A DNA stretch of 64,000 nt from Streptomyces sp. TG1A-8 (GTDB taxonomy: Bacteria; Actinomycetota; Actinomycetes; Streptomycetales; Streptomycetaceae). The stretch lies in the NCBI RefSeq assembly GCF_030499535.1, contig NZ_JASTLB010000001.1:5580001-5644000 (forward strand), read 5' to 3'. Positions 52,745-60,868 of the stretch are shown here, piece by piece. The notes beneath the pieces were generated by a model that worked only from the letters and a program-made list of their open reading frames with translations, had not been told where the DNA came from and did not search any database. Each line of letters starts with the position of its first letter. Position 1 is the first letter of the stretch. Made by a program: the position numbers and the translations under genes.

Positions 52745-52831
52745 GGGCGGCGGACGGGCGCGACCGCATCGGCCGCCGTAATCGGACACCCGTGCGGGAC
52801 CGACTGGAAAGGGTGATTGCGACCATAAGTT

Positions 52832-52859
52832 CGTAGCTCCATTCATTCCTTCTCGTTAC
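52832..52859 (+). promoter_or_regulatory. Sigma-BldN-type promoter of the short chaplin
   Basis: CGTAGC and CGTTAC are separated by exactly 16 bases, close to the known sigma-BldN consensus (CGTAAC, 16-17 bp, CGTTGA). Transcription would begin near 52866, right where the hairpin at 52866-52889 starts. Confidence 0.65.
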
Positions 52860-52865
52860 AGGTGT

Positions 52866-52889
52866 TGCGGTCCGCTGCTTGGGACCGCA
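52866..52889 (+). other. Hairpin at the 5' end of the chaplin mRNA
   Basis: TGCGGTCC and GGACCGCA form an exact 8-bp stem with an 8-base loop. It sits between the promoter and AGGAGG and ends about 11 bases before that ribosome-binding site. It may protect the mRNA 5' end or modulate translation. Confidence 0.6.
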
Positions 52890-52908
52890 TTGCCAACTAG
52901 GAGGAACA

Positions 52909-53142
52909 ATGATCAAGAAGGTCGTCGCTGCCGCGGCTGCCACCGGTGGTCTGGTGCTCGCGGGTGCGGGCCTGGCCGTTGCCGACGCGGGTGCCCAGGG
53001 TGTCGCCACCCAGTCGCCGGGCGTCGCGTCCGGCAATGTCATCCAGGTGCCGGTCCACGTGCCGGTGAACGTCTGCGGCAACACGGTCAACGTGATCGGG
53101 CTCCTGAACCCCGCCTTCGGCAACACCTGCGTCAACGACTGA
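52909..53142 (+). CDS. chpH: Short chaplin (ChpH-like)
   Basis: A 77-aa secreted amyloid-forming surface protein. The signal peptide (residues 1-26, ending AVADA) is followed by one chaplin domain: SPGVASGN, then the valine-rich strand QVPVHVPVNVCGNTVNVIGLLNP and NTCVND, with the two conserved cysteines. Chaplins coat aerial hyphae and spores and make them hydrophobic. AGGAGG precedes the ATG closely. A developmental sigma-BldN-type promoter and a 5' hairpin stand upstream. The long chaplin follows 115 bp later, as in the chpH/chpC pair of S. coelicolor. Confidence 0.93.
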   Translation: MIKKVVAAAAATGGLVLAGAGLAVADAGAQGVATQSPGVASGNVIQVPVHVPVNVCGNTVNVIGLLNPAFGNTCVND

Positions 53143-53172
53143 CGTCGGCTCCCCGAGGGGCGTCCTTTACGA

Positions 53173-53218
53173 GCCGTCGGCCTCGGAGCGCGCGCCACGC
53201 GCTCCGGGGCCGACCGGC
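53173..53218 (+). terminator. Terminator between the two chaplin genes
   Basis: A long stem (about 19 pairs with one bulge and one G-U pair) with a 9-base loop, followed by TTTCTC. It would uncouple the two chaplin transcripts. Confidence 0.7.
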
Positions 53219-53257
53219 TTTCTCCACAGCGATTTCGAAGGCAAGGGGCACTCCCGA

Positions 53258-54007
53258 ATGCGACAGGGCACCCGTAAGGGCCTGATGACCATGGCCGCCG
53301 CCACCGGTGTGATCGCCGCCGCGAGCGGCTACGCCCACGCCGACGCGGGCGCGGCCGGAACCGCCGCCGGCTCGCCCGGCGTACTGTCCGGCAACACCGT
53401 GCAGGTACCGGTCGACGTGCCGGTCAACGTGTGCGGCAACACCGTGGACGTCGTCGGGCTCCTCAACCCGTCGGTGGGCAACGCCTGCGTCCAGCGGGGC
53501 GGCGGCACACCGGAGGGTCGCCACGCCGGCGCACCCGGCGCCCACGTCGGCACACCCGGCGCGTACGCGGGCGGCCGGAGCGAGGGTGCGTCCAGCACCC
53601 ACGGCGGCGCGCACGCGGCCGGAACCGCCGCCGGCTCGCCCGGCGTACTGTCCGGCAACACCGTGCAGGTACCGGTCGACGTGCCGGTCAACGTGTGCGG
53701 CAACAGCGTGAACGTCGTCGGCCTCGGCAACGCCACCGCCGACAACGCCTGCGCGAACGGCGGCCACCACGTCCAGCCGCCCGAAACCCCGGCCCGTCCG
53801 GACCACCCGGGCACGCCGGCCGCCCCGCCCGCCAAGGGCCCCGGCGCGCCCCACGGCCCGTCCCGGGCCGGGCATCCCCGGCCGCAGGCCGACGCCCAGC
53901 TCGCGCACACCGGTAGCGGCCTGCCGCTCGGGCTCACCGCGTCGGCGGGCGCCGGCGCGCTGCTCGCGGGCGCGGTGCTGTACCGCAAGGCGCGCGCCGC
54001 GGTGTGA
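53258..54007 (+). CDS. chpC: Long chaplin with two chaplin domains and LAHTG sorting signal
   Basis: A 249-aa chaplin. A signal peptide (cut after YAHA) is followed by chaplin domain 1 (about 30-77), an Ala/Gly/His-rich linker, chaplin domain 2 (about 118-166) and a proline-rich spacer. The wall-anchoring signal is LAHTG, then a hydrophobic helix and RKARAAV. Long chaplins are attached to peptidoglycan by class E sortases and nucleate the fibril layer. Domain 1 and 2 share an identical 92-bp DNA stretch. The symbol chpC rests on its position next to chpH; chpA or chpB type cannot be excluded. Confidence 0.88.
   Translation: MRQGTRKGLMTMAAATGVIAAASGYAHADAGAAGTAAGSPGVLSGNTVQVPVDVPVNVCGNTVDVVGLLNPSVGNACVQRGGGTPEGRHAGAPGAHVGTPGAYAGGRSEGASSTHGGAHAAGTAAGSPGVLSGNTVQVPVDVPVNVCGNSVNVVGLGNATADNACANGGHHVQPPETPARPDHPGTPAAPPAKGPGAPHGPSRAGHPRPQADAQLAHTGSGLPLGLTASAGAGALLAGAVLYRKARAAV
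53350..53441 (+). repeat. 92-bp direct repeat, copy 1 (chaplin domain 1)
   Basis: Identical base for base to 53614-53705, offset by 264 bp. It covers the SPGVLSGN-to-CGN half of the domain. Flanking parts of the two domains differ, so identity is limited to this block. Confidence 0.85.
53614..53705 (+). repeat. 92-bp direct repeat, copy 2 (chaplin domain 2)
   Basis: The exact match to 53350-53441. The lack of any silent change suggests recent duplication or gene conversion. Confidence 0.85.
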
Positions 54008-54022
54008 CGCGGACCACCGGGA

Positions 54023-54060
54023 ACGCAGCGGGCCCCGCCGCACGGCGGGGCCCGCTGCGT
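54023..54060. terminator. 18-bp perfect hairpin after the long chaplin gene
   Basis: The arms 54023-54040 and 54043-54060 are exact complements. They lie between the chaplin stop (54007) and the convergent DUF5703 stop (54074), so the hairpin can serve both genes. Confidence 0.85.
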
Positions 54061-54073
54061 CATGTGCCCTGTC

Positions 54074-54262
54074 TCACCACGTGGCACGCACCTGGCGGAT
54101 GATCCGCCGGCGCAACCGCACCCTGCGGCTGCCGTCGCGGAGCAGGCTCAGTCGGTCCAACTCCCAGTGTCCGTACTCTGCATGGTCGGTCAGCAGACGC
54201 GTCGCATCCTTGCGGGACACCCCGCGAGGTACGTACACGTCGACGAATTCGTATTCCGGCAT
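54074..54262 (-). CDS. DUF5703-family small protein
   Basis: A 62-aa basic protein: EYEFVDVYVPRGVSRKDATRLLTDHAEYGHWELDRLSLLRDG, then the arginine-rich tail RRVRLRRRIIRQVRATW. This is the complete actinobacterial DUF5703 pattern. The function is unknown. It is divergent from the hypothetical gene at 54310, with only 47 bp between start codons. Confidence 0.85.
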   Translation of the reverse strand: MPEYEFVDVYVPRGVSRKDATRLLTDHAEYGHWELDRLSLLRDGSRRVRLRRRIIRQVRATW

Positions 54263-54309
54263 CGCATCTATTGTGCGGGCTGGTGCCCGGTACGGATAGC
54301 GTCTGCACT

Positions 54310-55017
54310 ATGTCTGATGCTGCGCAGCCCACCGCTGCCGAGGTACGTGCCGCCGCCGAGGCGGTCAAGACCGCGCTCGACCGCCACCTGGCCGCGGTCG
54401 AACGCCGGTCGGGCGAGGACGATCCGGCCGTCTACGAAGCGTTCAACCAACTGGCCGCCGCCGCCGAGGTGTACGACGAGCTGCTCTACGACCGCTACGA
54501 CGAGGTCACGCCCTTCGAGATCCCCGGTGCGGAGGACGCGCTGCCGCCGTACGCGGGGCCCGGGGAGCCGCACGCGATCAGCGTGCTGATCCGCCGCGAC
54601 TACACCGTGGCGGAGCCCCAGCGGCTGCTCGCGCAGGCCCAGCGGGTCGAGGCGGCGGAGTACGGGGACGGCGGCGCGGGCGAGGAGGCCGCGGCCACGG
54701 TCCCCGGCGCGCTGAGCACCCTGTTCGGTGAGTTCGAACCGGACGAGATCGCCTCCCGGCACGCGGAGTTCGGCCTGGAGGAGGGCGACTCCACGCTCTG
54801 GGTCACCGCCGCCGAGGGGCCCGCCGAGGCCGGGGAGTGGCTGGAGGCGCCGTTCGAGCAGGTCGACGCGCAGCAGGTGGTGTGCCGGTTCGACGTCAGT
54901 GCGGTGTTCGACGACGAGGCCGACGAGGACGACGAGGCCGGCCCGGCCGCCGGGGCCGACGAGCTGGACCTCGTCGCGGACGAGGACGATCTGGAGCCGC
55001 TCGACTCCGACCGCTGA
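54310..55017 (+). CDS. Conserved hypothetical protein with acidic C-terminus
   Basis: A 235-aa soluble protein. A helical N-terminal part (VKTALDRHLAAVERRSGEDDPAVYEAFNQLAAAAEVYDELLYDRYDEVTPFEIP) is followed by an alpha/beta region (WVTAAEGPAEAGEWLEAPF) and a strongly acidic tail (DDEADEDDEAG...DEDDLEPLDSD). I do not recognise a characterised family. A TAGCGT box lies seven bases before the ATG at 54310, suggesting a leaderless transcript. Confidence 0.75.
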   Translation: MSDAAQPTAAEVRAAAEAVKTALDRHLAAVERRSGEDDPAVYEAFNQLAAAAEVYDELLYDRYDEVTPFEIPGAEDALPPYAGPGEPHAISVLIRRDYTVAEPQRLLAQAQRVEAAEYGDGGAGEEAAATVPGALSTLFGEFEPDEIASRHAEFGLEEGDSTLWVTAAEGPAEAGEWLEAPFEQVDAQQVVCRFDVSAVFDDEADEDDEAGPAAGADELDLVADEDDLEPLDSDR

Positions 55018-55091
55018 GCCGTGCCGGCGGTGCCGTGGGGCGGGGCCGGCACGGTCCCGCGGCACCGCCGCGTTCCGCCTCCGCGGGCCGG

Positions 55092-57398
55092 TCAGTCCGC
55101 CGCCGGGACCTGGGCGCGCAGCAGGGCCGGCAGGCGGGTGGTGCGCGGTCTGGCGGGGACCTCGGCCACCGCCCTCGGCAGGGCCTGTTCCACGCCGTGC
55201 ACCACGGACAGGTGACGCTCGGCCCGGCCGAACGCCGTGTACACCCACGGCCGGCTGAGCGTCCGTGCGGCGTCGCCGGGCAGCACCACCACCGCGGCCG
55301 GCCAGCGGACGCCCACCGCCTGGTGCGCGGTCAGCGCCCAGCCGTGCCGTACGGACCGCTCCACCCGCTCCCTCGGCACGACGACGGGGGCGCCCGCGCA
55401 CTCCAGGTGCAGCCCTTCCGCGTCGGCGGTCACCACCCGCCCCGGCACCGTGCGTCCCGGCGCGGGGGAGTAGGCGACCCGGTCGCCGGGGTCGAAGCCC
55501 GCGAAGCGGCCCGGGCCCGGATTGAGGCGTTCCTTCAGCGCGGTGTTGAGGACGCGGGTGCCGGCCGCGCCGCCGTGCCCCGGGGTGATCACCACCGTCT
55601 GCTCGGGCGGAACGCCGATCGCCCGCGGCACCGAGTCCGCGACCAGTTGCACGGTGCGGTGCACGGCCTCGCCCGCGTCCCGCACCGGCACGACGACGAT
55701 CTCCTTGCCGGGCGCCCCGACCTGGTTCAGCTCGCCGACGCCGATGCCGGAGACCAGCTCGCCGAGGGGGCCCGGGTCGGGGGTGCGGGAGGCGATCTGC
55801 GGGCACGCGCGGGCCGTGAGCAGGTCGGCGAAGACCCGCCCGGGTCCGGCGGACCACAGCACCGCCGGGTCACCGCTCAGCACCAGCCGGGCCCCGTCGG
55901 ACAGCGACTCCACCAGCATCGCGGCGCTCTCGACGTCGAGCTGGGGCGCGTCCGGCACGATCAGCAGGTCGAGGTCCAGGGCGCCCTCCGCGTCCCGGCC
56001 GGGACCCTCGGCGCCGGAGAGCAGGCCGGCGACCGTGCCGACGGGGGCGGGGTCGCCGGCCGTGCCGAGCAGCGCGGCGAAGCGGCGGTGCCCGTCGGCG
56101 GTGTGGCAGGCGGCGAAGGCGCGCAGGCCGGCGGTGCGGGCGGCGCCGAGCAGCGCGGCCGGTTCGGCCCGGGCCGCCTCGCCGCCGGTGTGCAGCACCA
56201 GGCCGTGCCCGGCGACCGCGCGGACCAGCTCGGCGGCACCGCCGGACATCCCGGCCGCGGCCGCCTCCCAGGCCCCGGGGGCTTCCTTGGGCGGGGAGTT
56301 GACCAGCCGGGCCAGGCCGTCGGCGAGGCTCTCCTCGGCGAGCGCGTAGCGCTCCAGGCCGATGAGGACCCGGACCGGCCGCTCCTCCTCCGCCGCCTCC
56401 TCGCCCCGCTCCGCCGGGTCGGGCACCGGCTGCCGGGCCGGGGCGCCGGGTTCCTCCACGGCGTCCTGGAAGGCCAGCGCCTCGCCCTCGGCGAGCGTGC
56501 TCTGCACGGCCGCGTCCGGGTCCGGCACGCCCTGCCGGGCCAGTGCCGCGGTGAGCGCCGGCAGGTCCAGGGCGGTGTGTCCGGCGAGCGCCGCCTGCTC
56601 CAGCAGCCAGACGGTCACCGCGCGGACCCGCCGCTCGTCGGCCGGGCCGCAGGCCGCGCCGAGCAGCCCCCGCGCGAAGCCGTCGGCCTGCTCCGGCCGT
56701 ACGCCGGGGACCCGCAGCAGCTGCCAGGGGTCCTCGCGGAGCACGGCGTCGGCCCCCTCACCGAGGTCCGCGGCGACCTGGGCGGCCAGGGTCCCGGGGG
56801 CGCCGCCCTCGCCCAGTACCCGCCGTACGGCCTCGACGGCCTCCGGGGCGGGGACCGGGGTGCCGGGCGCGGCGGCGGGCGCGGGCCGGCGCACGGGCTC
56901 CGGGGCGGGGCGGGACGCAGCCGACCCGGGCTCCGCGAACACCGCGGCCACCGGCTTTTGGCCGCTCTCCACCGCCCGTACCGCGGCGAGCAGGTCGGCC
57001 GCCGTGCCGCTCAGCTTGGTGCCGCTCTCGATGGAGCCCTGCCGCTCGGCCTTGCGCCGCTCGATCCGCTCCCGCTCCAGACGCTGCGCGGCCAGTTCGG
57101 CCTCGGCCTCGGACATCCGGGCGGCGGCGCCGTCCGCACCGGCCCCCTCGGCGTCCCCGCTCCCGGCACCGCCCGCGCCGGGCGGTCCGCCCGGTCCTCC
57201 GGGGGTGTTCGCCCCCGAGTCCGAGCCGGGCGGACCGTCCCCCGCATCCCCGGCGCCGTCACCCGCGTCCGAGCCGGCCGCAGCCGGACCCCCGCCCCCG
57301 GGCACCCCCTGCGCGCCGTCGCCGGTTCCCGCCTCCGGTGCGGGGGCCCCCGGGGTCCCCGGCCCGGTTTCCTCCGTGGTCTCCGGCTCCGTGCTCAC
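55092..57398 (-). CDS. RecD2-like helix-hairpin-helix protein with degenerate ATPase site
   Basis: A 768-aa protein. A long disordered Gly/Pro/Ala N-terminus (about 1-75) precedes a helix-hairpin-helix-rich region (about 190-260, PWQLLRVPGVRPEQADGFARGLLG), as in RecD2. The C-terminal half follows the RecD2 helicase order, but the motifs are altered. HTGGEAARAE replaces the GxxGxGKT Walker A, and VPDAPQLD the DEAQMLD-type Walker B. LVLSGDPAVLWSAGPG still resembles motif III, and WALTAHQAVGVRWPAAVVVL motif VI. It is probably a DNA-binding relative without helicase activity. Its GTG start overlaps the stop of the aldo/keto reductase gene. Confidence 0.75.
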   Translation of the reverse strand: MSTEPETTEETGPGTPGAPAPEAGTGDGAQGVPGGGGPAAAGSDAGDGAGDAGDGPPGSDSGANTPGGPGGPPGAGGAGSGDAEGAGADGAAARMSEAEAELAAQRLERERIERRKAERQGSIESGTKLSGTAADLLAAVRAVESGQKPVAAVFAEPGSAASRPAPEPVRRPAPAAAPGTPVPAPEAVEAVRRVLGEGGAPGTLAAQVAADLGEGADAVLREDPWQLLRVPGVRPEQADGFARGLLGAACGPADERRVRAVTVWLLEQAALAGHTALDLPALTAALARQGVPDPDAAVQSTLAEGEALAFQDAVEEPGAPARQPVPDPAERGEEAAEEERPVRVLIGLERYALAEESLADGLARLVNSPPKEAPGAWEAAAAGMSGGAAELVRAVAGHGLVLHTGGEAARAEPAALLGAARTAGLRAFAACHTADGHRRFAALLGTAGDPAPVGTVAGLLSGAEGPGRDAEGALDLDLLIVPDAPQLDVESAAMLVESLSDGARLVLSGDPAVLWSAGPGRVFADLLTARACPQIASRTPDPGPLGELVSGIGVGELNQVGAPGKEIVVVPVRDAGEAVHRTVQLVADSVPRAIGVPPEQTVVITPGHGGAAGTRVLNTALKERLNPGPGRFAGFDPGDRVAYSPAPGRTVPGRVVTADAEGLHLECAGAPVVVPRERVERSVRHGWALTAHQAVGVRWPAAVVVLPGDAARTLSRPWVYTAFGRAERHLSVVHGVEQALPRAVAEVPARPRTTRLPALLRAQVPAAD

Positions 57399-58378
57399 AG
57401 CGTGCTCCAGTCGTGATCGGGATAGCGGTGCACGGGCGCCGACACATCGTCCAGCGCCCGGCAGATCTCGTCAGGAAGACTAAGCGCCTCCACTGACAAC
57501 GCCGCCGTGAGCTGCTGGGCGTTGCGCGCGCCGACGACCGGCGCGACCACGCCGGGCCGGTCCCGGACCCAGGCGAGGGCCACCTGCAGCGGGGTGACCG
57601 CGAGCCCGTCCGCGGCCGTGGTGACCGCGTCCACGATGCGGGTCGCCGCGTCGTCCAGGTACGGCTCGACGAACGGCGCCAGGTGTTCGGAGGCGCCGCG
57701 CGAGTCCGACGGGGTGGCGTGCCGGTACTTGCCGGTCAGCACGCCCCGGCCCAGCGGGGAGGAGGGCAGCAGGCCGACGCCCAGGTCCAGCGCGGCGGGC
57801 AGCACCTCGCGCTCGATGCCGCGCTGGAGCAGCGAGTACTCCATCTGCGTGCTGGCCAGCCGGGTGCGGGTGCCCGGTGCGGCCAGCTGCCAGGTGGCCG
57901 CCTTGGCGAGCTGCCAGCCGCAGAAGTTGGACACGCCGGCGTAGCGGGCGCGGCCGCTGCTCACGGCCAGGTCCAGGGCCTGGAGCGTCTCCTCCAGCGG
58001 GGTGCCCGGGTCGAAGGCGTGGACGTGCCACAGGTCGACGTAGTCCGTGCCGAGCCGGGCCAGGGAGGCGTCGAGCGCGGCGAGCAGGTGGCCGCGCGAG
58101 CCGTCGAAGCGGCGGCCGGGGTCGGGCACGCTGCCCGCCTTGGTCGACACGACCAGGTCCCGGCGCGGCACCAGGCCCTCCATGAGCTGCCCGAGCAGGT
58201 ACTCCGCCTCCCCGCCGCCGTACACGTCCGCGGTGTCGACCAGGGTTCCGCCGGCTTCCCAGAACGCCTTCAGCATGTCCGCGGCGTCGTGCTGGTCGGT
58301 GTCCCGGCCCCAGGTGAGGGTGCCGAGTCCGATCCGGGACACGCGCAGGCCTGTGCGGCCGAGATGCCTCTGCTCCAT
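57395..58378 (-). CDS. Aldo/keto reductase
   Basis: A 327-aa NADPH-dependent TIM-barrel oxidoreductase of the AKR family. Catalytic tetrad residues are visible: Asp and Tyr in VDTADVYGGGEAEYLLG, Lys in VVSTKAG and His in DLWHVHAFD. Cofactor-binding residues lie near VAPVVGARNAQQL. It reduces an aldehyde or ketone. It overlaps the RecD2-like gene downstream by 4 bp (GTGA), an odd pairing of metabolic and DNA-related genes that seems fixed in Streptomyces. Confidence 0.9.
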   Translation of the reverse strand: MEQRHLGRTGLRVSRIGLGTLTWGRDTDQHDAADMLKAFWEAGGTLVDTADVYGGGEAEYLLGQLMEGLVPRRDLVVSTKAGSVPDPGRRFDGSRGHLLAALDASLARLGTDYVDLWHVHAFDPGTPLEETLQALDLAVSSGRARYAGVSNFCGWQLAKAATWQLAAPGTRTRLASTQMEYSLLQRGIEREVLPAALDLGVGLLPSSPLGRGVLTGKYRHATPSDSRGASEHLAPFVEPYLDDAATRIVDAVTTAADGLAVTPLQVALAWVRDRPGVVAPVVGARNAQQLTAALSVEALSLPDEICRALDDVSAPVHRYPDHDWSTL

Positions 58379-58547
58379 GTGCGCGAGATTATCTGGCCGG
58401 AACTGTCCCGTGGGTGGCCTGTGGACAACCGGTCCCGGACCCGCGGCCCGGTTCCGGCGGCGCGCCCGCCCGCGCGGCCGGGCGCCGCCCGCGCGGGTCC
58501 CCTGCCCCGGGCCGTGGCCCCCGCGCTAAGGTCTGCGCCAAGGGACG

Positions 58548-58561
58548 TTACTGACTGGTAA
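58548..58561 (+). promoter_or_regulatory. Dyad in the promoter of the F420 oxidoreductase gene
   Basis: TTACTGACTGGTAA is an imperfect dyad (TTAC-N6-GTAA) 11 bp upstream of the start codon. It could be an operator or overlap a -10 element. It differs from the other TetR motifs in the window. Confidence 0.35.
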
Positions 58562-58572
58562 GGGGATCGGCC

Positions 58573-59628
58573 ATGCAGCTCGGGATCAACCTCGGCTACT
58601 GGGGTGCCGGGATGGACGCGGACAACCTGGCCGTGGCGCAGGAGGCCGACCGGCTGGGCTACGCCGTGTGCTGGGCCGCCGAGGCGTACGGCTCCGACGC
58701 GGCCACGGTGCTCAGCTGGGTCGCCGCACAGACCGAGCGCATCGACGTCGGCTCGGCCATCTTCCAGATCCCGGCCCGGCAGCCGGCGATGACCGCGATG
58801 ACGGCGGCGACGCTGGACTCGCTGTCCAGGGGCCGCTTCCGGCTCGGTCTCGGCGTCTCCGGGCCGCAGGTCTCCGAGGGCTGGTACGGCGTCAAGTTCG
58901 ACAAGCCGCTGGCCCGCACGCGCGAGTACGTGGAGATCGTCCGCAAGGCGATGACGCGCGAGCGGCTGTCGTACGAGGGCGAGCACTGGACGCTGCCGCT
59001 GCCCGGCGGCCCGGGCAAGCCGATCAAGCTGACCGTGCACCCGCAGCGCGAGCACATCCCGCTCTACGTCGCCGCGATCGGCCCGAAGAACCTGGAGCAG
59101 ACCGGCGAGATCGCCGACGGCGCGCTGCTGATCTTCCCCTCCGCCGACCACCTGGAGGAGACCACGGTCCGGCACCTGCGCGCGGGCCGGGAGAAGGCGG
59201 GCCTGACCCTGGACGGGTTCGACATCTGCCCGACCCTGCCGCTCGCCGTCGGCGACGACCGGGACGTGGCCCGGCTGGCCGACGCCTTCCGCCCCTACAC
59301 CGCGCTCTACGTGGGCGGCATGGGCAGCCGCAGGCAGAACTTCTACAACCAGCTCGCCCAGCGCATGGGCTACGAGAAGGAAGCCGCCGAGATCCAGGAG
59401 AAGTACCTGTCCGGTGACAAGCAGGGCGCCGCGGCCGCCGTCCCGCAGGACCTCGTCGACCGGACCGCCCTGCTCGGCTCGGTCGACCGCATCGCCGACC
59501 GGATGAAGGCCTACGCCGCCGCCGGGGTCACCACCCTCAGCCTCGCTCCCGCGGGCTTCACGCTGGACGAGCGCCTCGCCTCCCTGCGGGCCGGCAGCGA
59601 GGCCCTGGAGCGCGCCGGACTGGCGTAG
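58573..59628 (+). CDS. LLM-class F420-dependent oxidoreductase
   Basis: A 351-aa luciferase-like monooxygenase-fold protein. It begins MQLGINLGYWGAGMDADNLAVAQEADRLGYAVCWAAEAYG and contains FRLGLGVSGPQVSEGWYGVKFDKPLARTREYVEIVRKA, the usual actinobacterial F420-type pattern. It probably uses F420H2 to reduce an unknown substrate in the cytoplasm. The ATG at 58573 is preceded by AAGGGGATC. It is divergent from the aldo/keto reductase. Confidence 0.88.
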   Translation: MQLGINLGYWGAGMDADNLAVAQEADRLGYAVCWAAEAYGSDAATVLSWVAAQTERIDVGSAIFQIPARQPAMTAMTAATLDSLSRGRFRLGLGVSGPQVSEGWYGVKFDKPLARTREYVEIVRKAMTRERLSYEGEHWTLPLPGGPGKPIKLTVHPQREHIPLYVAAIGPKNLEQTGEIADGALLIFPSADHLEETTVRHLRAGREKAGLTLDGFDICPTLPLAVGDDRDVARLADAFRPYTALYVGGMGSRRQNFYNQLAQRMGYEKEAAEIQEKYLSGDKQGAAAAVPQDLVDRTALLGSVDRIADRMKAYAAAGVTTLSLAPAGFTLDERLASLRAGSEALERAGLA

Positions 59629-59810
59629 GGAGGTCCGCGGCCGTGGTGGGGGCTCGGGGAGTCCTCCCCGCCACGGCCGTCACGGGGAACAACGCGCCGG
59701 GCCCCGCGCGGTTACGACTCCGGCCCCCGCCCCTCCCGGCCGTGCGGGCCGGCCGGGAGGGAGGGGCGGACGTGCCGCCGCGCCGGCCGCCGGTCGCGCC
59801 CGCGCGGCGG

Positions 59811-60815
59811 TCACAGCCAGCCGCGCCGCTGGAACAGCCGGTACAGCAGCACCTCCAGCACGGCCATCACCGCGATCACGGCCGGGTACGACCACACCCA
59901 GTGCAGCTCGGGCATGTGCTCGAAGTTCATGCCGTAGATCCCCGCGATCATCGTGGGGACCGCCGCCATCGCCGCCCACGCGGAGATCTTCCGCATGTCG
60001 TCGTTCTGCCGCACGCTCATCTGCGCCAGGTGCGCCGACAATATGTCCGACACCAGCCGGTCCAGGCTCTCCACGGACTCGTTCACGCGGGTGAGGTGGT
60101 CGTGGACGTCCCGGAAGAAGGGCCGCGCCTTGTCGTCGACGAACGGCACCCCGCCGCCCAGTGCGCTCGCGCCGGCCAGCCGGTTCAGCGGCACCGCCAG
60201 CGGTCCGGTGGCCCGCCGGAACTCCAGCACCTGCCGCTTGAAGGTGTAGATCCGCGACGCCGTGTGCCGCGAGCCGCCGCCGTCCGGCGAGAACACCTCC
60301 GTCTCCAGTTCCTCCAGATCCGTCTGCAGCTCCGTCGCGACCTCCAGGTAGTGGTTGACGACGGCGTCGGAGATCGCGTACATCACGGACGTGGGGCCCT
60401 TGCCGAGCATCTCGGGCTCCGCCTCCAGCCGGTGCCGCACCGCCGCGAGCGGCGCGCCCTCGCCGTGACGGACGGTCACCGCGAAGCAGTCGCCGATGAA
60501 GATCATCACCTCGCCGGCCGACACGGTGTCGCTCTCGGGCTCGTACACCACCGGCTTGAGGACCATGAACAACGAGTCGTCGTACACCTCCAGCTTGGGC
60601 CGCTGGTGCGCCTTGAGGGCGTCCTCGACGGCCAACGCGTGCAGCCCGAACTCCTGGGTGACCAGGTCGAACTCCCGTTCCGACGGCTCGTGCAGCCCGA
60701 TCCACACGAACCCGCCCGCGGCCCGTGCCTCGGCCAGTGCGTCGGACAGGTCCTCCGGTCCCTCGGTGCGGTGCCCGTGCCGGTAGATGGCGCAGTCCAC
60801 GATCACGGAGCGCAT
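59811..60815 (-). CDS. corA: Magnesium/cobalt transporter CorA
   Basis: A 334-aa CorA-type pentameric channel protein. The N-terminal cytoplasmic alpha/beta domain (FVWIGLHEPSEREFDLV, AVEDALKAHQRPKLEVYDD) leads to a long helix. Two C-terminal transmembrane segments are separated by the pore signature YGMNFEHMPEL. The ATG at 60815 has GGGAGA upstream; an in-frame ATG at 60842 adds nine residues. It takes up Mg2+ (and Co2+). It is divergent from the phosphatase gene, with 53 bp between the starts. Confidence 0.94.
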   Translation of the reverse strand: MRSVIVDCAIYRHGHRTEGPEDLSDALAEARAAGGFVWIGLHEPSEREFDLVTQEFGLHALAVEDALKAHQRPKLEVYDDSLFMVLKPVVYEPESDTVSAGEVMIFIGDCFAVTVRHGEGAPLAAVRHRLEAEPEMLGKGPTSVMYAISDAVVNHYLEVATELQTDLEELETEVFSPDGGGSRHTASRIYTFKRQVLEFRRATGPLAVPLNRLAGASALGGGVPFVDDKARPFFRDVHDHLTRVNESVESLDRLVSDILSAHLAQMSVRQNDDMRKISAWAAMAAVPTMIAGIYGMNFEHMPELHWVWSYPAVIAVMAVLEVLLYRLFQRRGWL

Positions 60816-60868
60816 TCTCCCTTCGTCCGACGTCCTGCGCATGCCCCGATGCGCTTACTCTGGGCCGC

